Below are positions 13,449 through 19,366 of a stretch of 19,366 nt of DNA, one piece after another. The stretch comes from CAIYRG01 sp035632215 (lineage in GTDB: Bacteria > Pseudomonadota > Alphaproteobacteria > Micropepsales > Micropepsaceae): positions 1 to 19,366 of the forward strand of contig DASQHF010000182.1 of the NCBI GenBank assembly GCA_035632215.1, given 5' to 3'. The translations under genes and the position numbers were made by a program. Positions within the stretch are counted from its first letter, which is position 1, and each line of letters opens with the position of its first letter. The notes beneath the pieces were generated by a model. The model searched no databases. It had not been told where the DNA came from and saw only the letters and a list, made by a program, of their open reading frames with translations.

Positions 13449-14738
13449 TCACAACACCACCATCGCCACCGTTGCCGCGCCCATCAGGAACGCCGTCATC
13501 CAGCCGAGCACCTGCAAGCTCTTTGGCAGCACGAGCTTCCCCATTACCCTTTCGCGCGAGCCCAGCACCACCATCGCGCCGATGATCGGGCCCGAGACCG
13601 CGCCGTTGACGACCGCGCTCATGAAGAGCGCCTTGATGGGATCCAAGGGCGAAAACACGATCACCACGCCGATCAGCGTTGCCATGCTGATCGTGGCGTA
13701 GAAGGCGCGCGCCTCGAACGCCCTGCGCCCCAGACCGACGGGCCAGGCGAGCACCTCTCCCAGCGCATAGGCGGCCGAGCCCGCGAGCACCGGAACGGCC
13801 AAGAGTCCCGTGCCCACGATCCCGAGCGCGAAAATCACCGAAGCCGCCGAGCCCGCGATCGGCTTTAGCGCCATCGCCGCATCCGCCGCCGTCGCGATCT
13901 TGGTAACGCCGTTCGCATGCAGCGTTGCCGCCGTGCCGATGATGATCGCGAACGCGATCAGGTTCGAGAAGATCATGCCGAGATAGGTATCGAAGCGTAT
14001 TTCGGCGAACTCCTTGCCCGCGTCCCGCGGGTGCTCCTTCAACGGCCGAGGGTCGGTTTGTTCTTGTTCTTCCTCCACTTCTTCCGAAGCCTGCCAGAAG
14101 AAGAGGTAGGGACTGATCGTGGTGCCGAGCACGGCAAGAAGAGAGGTGAGCGCGCTGCCGCCCAACGCGATGTTCGGGACAAGTGCGCCTTTGATGACCT
14201 CGTCCACAGGCAGCTCGACGACGAAGAGAAGCGCGACATAGGCGAACAGCGACAGCGTCAGCCATTTCAAGATCAGCACGTAACGCCGATAGGCGAGATA
14301 GACCTCGCAGGCGGCACAGAAGATCGCGATCGCGATGGCGTAGACCTGCTGCGGCCCACCGACGAGCAGCCGGCAGGCCTCCGCCATGCCGCCGAGATCC
14401 GCGCCGAGGTTGAGCACGTTCGCGGCGATGAGCGCGACGACAACGGATTTCGCGAACCAAGCCGGCGTGTGTTTGCCGAGAGCGGCGCCAAGCCCGGCCC
14501 CCGTTACGCGACCGATGCGCGCGGCGATCTCCTGCACCGCCGCCATCAAGGGCGTGGTCAGCACGACCGTCCAGCCGAGCGAATATCCGAACTGCGCGCC
14601 GACCTGGGAATAGGTCGCGATGCCGCTTGGATCGTCATCCGCGGCACCGGTGATGACGCCGGGCCCGAGCTTGCGGATCAATCCGCGCAGGTTCGGAGCT
14701 TTCAGCGCGTGTCGGCGCGTTTGTGACGCGGTGCTCAT
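13449..14738 (-). CDS. Nramp-like divalent cation transporter
   Basis: This 429-residue integral membrane protein has about 11 helices and the Nramp opening LGPGVITGAADDDPSGIATY in helix 1. In canonical Mn/Fe carriers helix 1 has DPGN and helix 6 MPH. Here helix 1 has DPSG (36-39) and helix 6 reads TTISPYLFFWQASEE (about 206-220), so the methionine ligand is absent. This fits divergent Nramp-related clades whose ion may be other than Mn2+/Fe2+ (Mg2+ or Al have been reported for some clades). A cytosolic acidic loop EVEEEQEQTDP follows helix 6. It sits nine bases after the stop of the dioxygenase gene, so they form one unit. The ATG has AAGG upstream. Family certain; ion uncertain. Confidence 0.85.
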   Translation of the reverse strand: MSTASQTRRHALKAPNLRGLIRKLGPGVITGAADDDPSGIATYSQVGAQFGYSLGWTVVLTTPLMAAVQEIAARIGRVTGAGLGAALGKHTPAWFAKSVVVALIAANVLNLGADLGGMAEACRLLVGGPQQVYAIAIAIFCAACEVYLAYRRYVLILKWLTLSLFAYVALLFVVELPVDEVIKGALVPNIALGGSALTSLLAVLGTTISPYLFFWQASEEVEEEQEQTDPRPLKEHPRDAGKEFAEIRFDTYLGMIFSNLIAFAIIIGTAATLHANGVTKIATAADAAMALKPIAGSAASVIFALGIVGTGLLAVPVLAGSAAYALGEVLAWPVGLGRRAFEARAFYATISMATLIGVVIVFSPLDPIKALFMSAVVNGAVSGPIIGAMVVLGSRERVMGKLVLPKSLQVLGWMTAFLMGAATVAMVVL

Positions 14739-14747
14739 GCGGCAGCC

Positions 14748-15584
14748 TTATTCATATGGTCTCTCGCCTAAGACCGTAACCCGCCGCAGGCGCCGGCGCT
14801 CGTTCGGGTCGAAGTCGGTGCGCGCATGCAAAGAGGAGCGGTTATCCCAGACGATGAGATCGCCGGGCGTCCAGGCGTGCTCATAGACGAATTCCGGCTT
14901 TTCCTGATGCTCGAAGAGCAGCTCGAGGATATCGCGGCTTTCGTCCTCGGGCACACCTAAGATCGTCCACGTCATCAGCCGATTGACGTAGAGCGCTTTC
15001 TTTCCCGCCGCGGGATGGGTGCGGAAGACGGGATGCGCATATTGCTTCGCATCCGGCGGCAAGACATTCGCGCGATGCGTCGGATTGCCGGAATAATCGT
15101 AGACGTTCAACGCCAGCTTGCCGGTTAGTTTCTCCTTCAACGATGGGTCAAGCGCGTCGTAAGCCTTGAAGCCGTTCGCGTAGCGCGTGTTGCCACCCGT
15201 CCTCGGAATCTCGATCGCATGAAGCATTGAGGCCATCGCCGGCCGTTCGACGTAGCAGGTGTCGGAATGGAAGAACATTTCGCCGTCGGGAAGAATGCCG
15301 GTGAGCTTGCCGTCTACTTTGACGTTGGAAACGTACAGCACGGCGGGATGGTTGCCGCCCTTTTGCGGCTCGTGGTCATTGACGCGTCCGCCCAAGGGCC
15401 CAAAGCGCGCGGCGAAGGCAAGCTGCTCGGCCTCCCCGATCGTCTGGTCGCGGAACAACGCGATGCAGTTCTCTTCCCAGGCTCGGCGAATGCGGACGAA
15501 GTCGTCGCCGGCGATGGGCTTGCCGAGATCGATGCCGCGGATTTCGACACCGATCGCGGGCGATAGGGGAAGTATATCCAGCAT
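14748..15584 (-). CDS. TauD/TfdA-family Fe(II)/2-oxoglutarate dioxygenase
   Basis: The protein has 278 residues, the normal length. The N-terminus SPAIGVEIRGIDLGKPI is the usual opening of the TauD/TfdA family. The iron-binding facial triad is visible: His106 and Asp108 in MFFHSDTCYVERPA, and His253 in WDNRSSLHARTDFDP. The arginine segment RRLRRVTVLG near the end binds 2-oxoglutarate. The enzyme hydroxylates a small substrate, often cleaving a C-S, C-O or C-N bond, with O2 and 2-oxoglutarate, in the cytoplasm. Taurine, 2,4-D-like aryloxyacids and sulfate esters are known substrates elsewhere; nothing here selects one. The gene precedes and probably drives the Nramp-like gene. A divergent MFS transporter starts 76 bases away, possibly for the same substrate. 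Confidence 0.88.
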   Translation of the reverse strand: MLDILPLSPAIGVEIRGIDLGKPIAGDDFVRIRRAWEENCIALFRDQTIGEAEQLAFAARFGPLGGRVNDHEPQKGGNHPAVLYVSNVKVDGKLTGILPDGEMFFHSDTCYVERPAMASMLHAIEIPRTGGNTRYANGFKAYDALDPSLKEKLTGKLALNVYDYSGNPTHRANVLPPDAKQYAHPVFRTHPAAGKKALYVNRLMTWTILGVPEDESRDILELLFEHQEKPEFVYEHAWTPGDLIVWDNRSSLHARTDFDPNERRRLRRVTVLGERPYE

Positions 15585-15605
15585 GCTGTCTTTGTAGTGC
15601 CGTTT

Positions 15606-15652
15606 CTCCTCCCCCCGAAAGGGGCAGGTCGACTAAAGTCGAAGCGGAGGGG
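15606..15652. repeat. REP-like repeat, family B copy 3, in a divergent promoter region
   Basis: In minus orientation it reads CCCCTCCGC, a hairpin TCGACTTTAGTCGA, then CCTGCCCCTTTCGGGGGGAG, the same order of parts as unit 1 of copies 2 and 4. It occupies most of the 76-base gap between divergent genes, and its plus-strand end GGAGGGG forms the ribosome binding site of the MFS gene. Confidence 0.65.
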
Positions 15653-15660
15653 CATGACGG

Positions 15661-16932
15661 ATGCACGCCGACGACACGTCTTTGCGGACCTATCCTCGCG
15701 TGGGCGCAACCGCGGCCGCGGTCTTCTTTGCCATCTGTGCCGCGACCTATGTCGTGAACGCTGCCGACCGGCTGATCTTCCCCATCGTCGTCAGGCCCGT
15801 CGCTGCCGAATACGGCTTCAGCCTCAGCCAAGGCGGCGCGCTCGCGACGATCTACCTCATGGGGCTGGGCTTGGGCGGGATCGGAACGGGCTATGTGCTC
15901 GATCGCATCTCGCGCAAAAGCGCCATCATCGCGGGCATCGTGCTTTATTCGCTGTTCACGCTTTTCACCGTGACGGCCTTCGGCTTTTTCGACATGGCCC
16001 TCTACCGCACGCTGACGGGCCTCGGCGAAGGCGTGCAGAGCGTCGCCTTCGTCATCGCGGTCGGCGCCTATTATCCGCGCGCGCGCACTTTCGCGATTGC
16101 GCTGGTGCAGTGCGCGCTCGGGTTTGGCCAGTTCTTCGGTCCGCGCGCGGGCGCTGCGCTCATCCAGGCTAGCGGCGACTGGCGCATGCCGTTCTATGCC
16201 TTCGGCATCGCGGGACTTATTGGCGCTGCTGCGGTCATTTTCGTCGACAAGGGTTTCACGGAACAGAAGGACAGCGCCGCGTCTCAGGCCGCTGCCGGTT
16301 TGGGCGACGACGCGCACATGCCGAGCGCGCTGTGGAACAGGAACGTCATCTGCGTGCTTCTCGTCGTTCTGATCCGTTCATTTCCGTTTTTCGGCTTTCT
16401 CGGGCTCTATACCGCCTTCCTCACCGGCGAGCTGCACTTCACGCTTCCCACCGCTGCCGTGGCTCTCAGCCTTTTCGGTTTGGGGCCATTCTTCTCGCCG
16501 CTGGCAGGCTACGTCGCCGATCGCGTGAACCAGAAACTGTTCCAGATCGTGTCGCTGGCCGTGATGGCCGTGGCTGGTTACTTGATATTCAACGTCGCGA
16601 AGACGCCGTTGGAACACGACGCGCTTGCCCTCCTCGAGGGGATTGCTGGCGCGTTCGCCTACGTCAACGGCTATTCGCTCGCCCAGCGCAGCGTGAAAAG
16701 CGCCACCATCGCGCGCGTCTCGGGCTGGTATTACGCCGCCTCGACGTTTCCCGCAGCACTCACGGGTTTTCTGTTTGCCAAGCTGATCGAGATTTTCGGC
16801 TGGGGAACGGCCGCGACGCTCTTCATGTCGCTTCTGCTGTTGGTGCCGGTCGCAATATCTCTTCTCATCGATACGCGCTTCATCACCGGCCGCGGCCGGC
16901 GGACGATGGACGGCACGCGAGTCTGGAGCTAA
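15661..16932 (+). CDS. MFS transporter (12 helices)
   Basis: This 423-residue inner-membrane protein has the two six-helix halves of the major facilitator superfamily. The signature loop GYVLDRISRKSAII lies between helices 2 and 3, and TLTGLGEGVQSVAFVIAVGAYYPR covers helix 4. The central loop (about 200-222, KGFTEQKDSAASQAAAGLGDD) links the halves. The second half contains GYVADRVNQKLFQI, a degenerate copy of the signature. It probably imports an organic anion or nutrient by proton symport; the substrate is not identifiable. GGAGGGG about eight bases before ATG 15661 is an excellent ribosome binding site, although it belongs to a repeat. It is divergent from the TauD-like gene. Confidence 0.88.
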   Translation: MHADDTSLRTYPRVGATAAAVFFAICAATYVVNAADRLIFPIVVRPVAAEYGFSLSQGGALATIYLMGLGLGGIGTGYVLDRISRKSAIIAGIVLYSLFTLFTVTAFGFFDMALYRTLTGLGEGVQSVAFVIAVGAYYPRARTFAIALVQCALGFGQFFGPRAGAALIQASGDWRMPFYAFGIAGLIGAAAVIFVDKGFTEQKDSAASQAAAGLGDDAHMPSALWNRNVICVLLVVLIRSFPFFGFLGLYTAFLTGELHFTLPTAAVALSLFGLGPFFSPLAGYVADRVNQKLFQIVSLAVMAVAGYLIFNVAKTPLEHDALALLEGIAGAFAYVNGYSLAQRSVKSATIARVSGWYYAASTFPAALTGFLFAKLIEIFGWGTAATLFMSLLLLVPVAISLLIDTRFITGRGRRTMDGTRVWS

Positions 16933-16936
16933 GAGA

Positions 16937-16992
16937 TTGTCATTCCCGGCCGAGCGCCGAAGGCGCGAGGGGAAGGGAACCCAGAAGCGTCT
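16937..16992. repeat. Half copy of palindromic repeat, family A copy 2
   Basis: TTGTCATTCCCGGCCGAGCG, then GCGCGAGGGGAAGGGAACCC and AGAAGCGTCT, matches the reverse complement of the right half of the repeat at 6974-7084 with few differences. The other half is missing or diverged. The small GCGCC-GAA-GGCGC hairpin may stop the plus-strand MFS transcript. The minus-strand MFS gene reads through almost all of it. Confidence 0.7.
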
Positions 16993-18136
16993 CCGCCTTC
17001 TGCGGTTTTTCATAACTCCGTCGCAGTAGCACCGCCCAAACAAAGATCCCCGGCAACGCCAAGAGAACGACGAATGACAGCGGCACGCCAAAGGCGGTGA
17101 GAAGGGTTATGACCACGCAGCCGCTGATGCCGCCGAAATCCCAGCCGCCTTCCAGGATCAGATGAAAACGCAGCGGACAGCGCGACCGCTTGGCCTCGTT
17201 GTAGATGTTCGTCATCAGCGTCGGAATGTAGAGACAGCCGACGAGTGCGCCAGCGGCATTCGCGATCACCGCTGCCGTGGAATCCTGCGTGGAAAGGGCG
17301 CGGGCGATAGTGACGGCGACCATGCCCGCGAAAGTGAGCCACACGGCCCGGCGGCCATGGCCGGCGTCGATATATTTGCCGAGCAACAGTCCGGTCAGCG
17401 CGCCGATCGCTGCGGCCAAGGCGAGCACGCCGCCGAAAGCGCTGAAGCTCTCTCCTAGCGATAGAAACAGCGCGATCTGCCAGGCGAAGACATAGCTCAT
17501 GCACATCCAGGAGTCGGTCGCGAAGAGGGCAGCGGAGGGAAGAGCCTCGGCAAAGACATTGCGCATTTTTGCCGCCACGTAGACCTCGGGCGTGCGCAAG
17601 AGCGGCAGCGCGGCGAGGAGCTGGCAAACCGCAGCGATCCCGAAAGCGGCACGCGGGCCGAGCGCCATCAGCGCCCAGCCGCCGGCGAGCGGCCCAATGA
17701 TCGCCGCCAGCGATCCGAGCGCTTCGCGCGCGGCGACCTGATGCCCGCGATGGATCGAGTCGCCCAGCGAAGCGAAATAGGCGTGGTACGAGGTCCAATA
17801 GAGAGCGTCCCCAAGCGCACCCGCGGCACAGAAGGCGAGAAGCGCCCAATCCATGCCGTGAACTTCGGCGAGCAGCGGGTATTGCACCGCCGTGAGGATC
17901 GTCCCGCTGATGACCACCGCCTTGAGGCCGAAGCGCGGCGCGAGCACGATGACCAATGGGCGAATGGAAAATCGGCCGGCAAGCAGAAGCGCAATCGCGC
18001 CAAAGACGACGGGCGTCGAGACACCGGCCTTCAGCAGGAACACGACGAAGAATGCGCCCGCGCCGTTCATCACCAGCGCGTGCAGCCCGTAATGCAGATT
18101 CAACCGATTGACAGCACTGTTTCGTAGGTACGCCAT
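16940..18136 (-). CDS. MFS transporter with repeat-encoded C-terminal tail
   Basis: This 398-residue membrane protein has about 12 hydrophobic helices, including GAGAFFVVFLLKAGV, VVFGAIALLLAGRF, AIIGPLAGGWALMAL and LLAAIGALTGLLLGK-like segments. The glycine-rich segment following GDALYWTSYHAYFASLGDS and the loop GKYIDAGHGRRAVWLT suit an MFS protein; the first-half signature (APRFGLKAVVISG) is degenerate. No substrate can be assigned. The last 17 codons (ETLLGSLPLAPSALGRE) and the stop lie inside a family A repeat, so the natural C-terminus was probably replaced when the repeat arrived. The ATG at 18136 has only a weak GAG upstream. It converges on the other MFS gene, with the stops only eight bases apart. 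Confidence 0.8.
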   Translation of the reverse strand: MAYLRNSAVNRLNLHYGLHALVMNGAGAFFVVFLLKAGVSTPVVFGAIALLLAGRFSIRPLVIVLAPRFGLKAVVISGTILTAVQYPLLAEVHGMDWALLAFCAAGALGDALYWTSYHAYFASLGDSIHRGHQVAAREALGSLAAIIGPLAGGWALMALGPRAAFGIAAVCQLLAALPLLRTPEVYVAAKMRNVFAEALPSAALFATDSWMCMSYVFAWQIALFLSLGESFSAFGGVLALAAAIGALTGLLLGKYIDAGHGRRAVWLTFAGMVAVTIARALSTQDSTAAVIANAAGALVGCLYIPTLMTNIYNEAKRSRCPLRFHLILEGGWDFGGISGCVVITLLTAFGVPLSFVVLLALPGIFVWAVLLRRSYEKPQKAETLLGSLPLAPSALGRE

Positions 18137-18194
18137 GGTTTCTCGATAGCACTGAAACTGCGGTTCCTCACCATTTCGCGAACTTGGACGTAGT

Positions 18195-18317
18195 CCCCCT
18201 CACCCGTGAGCGATCTCGCTTTGCTCATCGCTCGCGACCTCTCCCCCTTCGGGGGCGAGGGAATCAAACTCAGAGTCCCCTCGCCCCCGTCAGGGGGAGA
18301 GGGCTAGGGAGAGGGGG
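18195..18317. repeat. Composite REP-like repeat, family B copy 4
   Basis: This has the same two-unit build as the copy at 13317. CCCCCTCACCC is followed by a hairpin GTGAGCGAT/ATCGCTCGC, then ACCTCTCCCCCTTCGGGGGC, and after a short spacer CCCCTCGCCCCCGTCAGGGG with tail GAGAGGGCTAGGGAGAGGGG. It ends four bases before the stop of the following minus-strand gene. Confidence 0.8.
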
Positions 18318-18320
18318 TGA

Positions 18321-19142
18321 CTAAAACGCCGATTGTTTCTCCACCGGAACATCACCGAAGGCCGAGCCTTCCTCGAAGCCGCGGTCGTTCTCGGCGCACG
18401 CGACCTCGAACCATCCGGTGCGGTTCGGCCGATAAATCGCCATTCCCTTCCACGGCATCGTGAAGGCGCCCGGATCCTCGACCCGGAAGACGACCTCGAG
18501 CCCCTTGCCGGTCCTGTCGTTGATCACGCGATAGCGTTCGGTGACGTGCAGCTTGTCGGTATGCGGCGTGCCGTAATTGTCGACCACCGAAACGGTGCCC
18601 GGTTTCAGCCCGATCGTATCGACGACCAGCGTATCGTCCTCGTAGTAACCGATCGATTCGCCGAACCAGGACGGTTTCACACCGTCCGAGTGCTTCTGGT
18701 TCATGTACACGTGCCGCACGAGATGATCGCGCTGATACATGATCAACACCTTGTCCTTGCCCTGCACGAACTGGACCGACTCGCGCAGATTGATGATCTG
18801 CGGGATACCGACGGGCCGGCAGATGTCGTCCGCCTCGTTCACGTGCTTGAGCGCAATCTCGTTGTCGGTGTTCTTCTTGACGATCTCGCGCACCCAGGGC
18901 TGGAGGATCGGGTTGTCGTATTCGGCGGCGACGATCTCCTCGATGTCGGGACCTTCGATCCATTTGCGGGCGATGGGCTTCCCGTCTTTGTCGCCCGGCA
19001 CCTCGAGATAGGTGACTTCGCCTTTGATCGCATTGCGCTGCCAGATGCCGGAGAGGTCGGGAATCTTCTCGGTTTGGGCGTAGATCGGCGCCGCTGCACA
19101 CATGAGCAGCGTACCGAAAGCCAGCAGGGCGGCGCGTCTCAT
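18321..19142 (-). CDS. Exported protein of unknown function (DLSGIW type)
   Basis: The protein has 273 residues with a clear signal peptide (MRRAALLAFGTLLMCAAAPI, cleavage after YAQ), so it is periplasmic or secreted. The mature protein opens KIPDLSGIWQRN, a motif I recognise from a widespread group of uncharacterised exported proteins in soil Proteobacteria and Acidobacteria. Other conserved-looking blocks are DDICRPVGIPQIIN, SWFGESIGYYEDDTLVVDT, TPHTDKLHVTERYRV and a C-terminal GWFEVACAENDRG. Two cysteines could form a disulfide. The composition suggests a beta-rich fold; no catalytic motif is evident. It has its own promoter (19173-19200) and GAGGA before the ATG. It is monocistronic, bounded by a repeat at each side. 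Function unknown. Confidence 0.75.
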   Translation of the reverse strand: MRRAALLAFGTLLMCAAAPIYAQTEKIPDLSGIWQRNAIKGEVTYLEVPGDKDGKPIARKWIEGPDIEEIVAAEYDNPILQPWVREIVKKNTDNEIALKHVNEADDICRPVGIPQIINLRESVQFVQGKDKVLIMYQRDHLVRHVYMNQKHSDGVKPSWFGESIGYYEDDTLVVDTIGLKPGTVSVVDNYGTPHTDKLHVTERYRVINDRTGKGLEVVFRVEDPGAFTMPWKGMAIYRPNRTGWFEVACAENDRGFEEGSAFGDVPVEKQSAF

Positions 19143-19172
19143 AGAAAGTCCTCACTCTCATAAAGCGACGCA

Positions 19173-19200
19173 AGTATACTGGGTCGCGGTTAGCGATCAA
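19173..19200 (-). promoter_or_regulatory. Promoter of the exported DLSGIW protein gene
   Basis: On the minus strand TTGATC (19195-19200) and TATACT (19173-19178) are separated by 16 bases. A start near 19166 would leave a leader of about 24 bases containing GAGGA ahead of the ATG at 19142. Confidence 0.55.
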
Positions 19201-19272
19201 AAGGCAGGCGTTTATTCATCGCTCGCGACCCATGCGAAGCGGTGCCGGATCGACTATGCTTCTCCACCAAAT

Positions 19273-19366
19273 TTGTCATCCCCGGCGAGCGCCCCGGATT
19301 TAATCCGGGGCACGAGGGAAGGGGACCCAGACGCGGCTGGATTCCCTTCCCCTCGCGCGAACCGCG
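19273..19366. repeat. Palindromic repeat, family A copy 3 (cut by window edge)
   Basis: It begins TTGTCATCCCCGGCGAGC, like the copy at 6974, and contains an extra perfect hairpin CCCCGGAT-TTA-ATCCGGGG. It continues GAGGGAAGGGGACCCAGACG and GGATTCCCTTCCCCTCGCG, the inner arms of the long palindrome. The closing outer arm would lie beyond the window. Confidence 0.75.

Noticed and set aside
19216..19230. TCATCGCTCGCGACC, identical to 15 bases at 18225-18239 in a family B repeat
   Set aside because: It may be a repeat remnant, but it is too short, without the flanking parts, to annotate as a copy.
1..19366. Search for a defence system, prophage, secondary-metabolite cluster or insertion sequence
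   Set aside because: No transposase, integrase, nuclease, toxin pair, phage structural or synthase motifs were seen in any plausible gene.

Overview
The window looks like a chromosomal stretch of a GC-rich, free-living alphaproteobacterium, probably Rhizobiales-like. This rests on the strong G/C preference at third codon positions, the protein families present (DUF6152, DUF2272, an OmpR-type regulator with a PhoQ-like kinase, CaiB/BaiF CoA-transferase) and the two families of palindromic intergenic repeats. The genus cannot be fixed from sequence reading alone. I see no phage, plasmid, transposase, CRISPR or defence gene.

Positions 1-6965 (+) hold a tight metabolic operon cut by the left edge: the C-terminus of a PrpF-like isomerase, a short citrate-synthase-fold protein (citryl-CoA lyase type), a class III CoA-transferase, a D-2-hydroxyacid dehydrogenase and a thiamine-diphosphate (acetolactate-synthase-like) enzyme. 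These are joined mostly by ATGA stop/start overlaps, including a 27-codon mini-ORF that bridges two genes. Two exported proteins follow: a DUF2272 protein and a PHB-depolymerase-like esterase. The enzyme set suggests isomerisation, CoA activation and retro-aldol cleavage of a tri- or dicarboxylic acid, then processing of the resulting 2-oxo or 2-hydroxy acid. The substrate is unknown.

Positions 6974-9769 (mostly -) contain a long palindromic repeat acting as a convergent gene boundary, an exported NHL-repeat beta-propeller protein, tRNA-Arg(UCG), a SolA/sarcosine-oxidase-like flavoenzyme and an intrinsic terminator.

Positions 9799-12396 contain a divergent unit: a small exported DUF6152 protein (-) opposite a response regulator/histidine kinase pair (+). 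The spacer between them carries three AGCTG-type direct repeats exactly 11 bp apart, overlapping a candidate -35 of the DUF6152 gene. This is the architecture expected of an OmpR/PhoP-family operator. The response regulator appears to start at a rare ATT codon.

Positions 12405-19366 hold a DUF1932/6PGDH-like dehydrogenase (+), a TauD-like dioxygenase and an Nramp-like metal transporter in one unit (-), two MFS transporters that converge on a repeat, and an exported protein of unknown function (-) with a recognisable promoter. Most boundaries here are filled by palindromic repeats. One supplies the last 17 codons of an MFS gene and another supplies the ribosome binding site of the other MFS gene.
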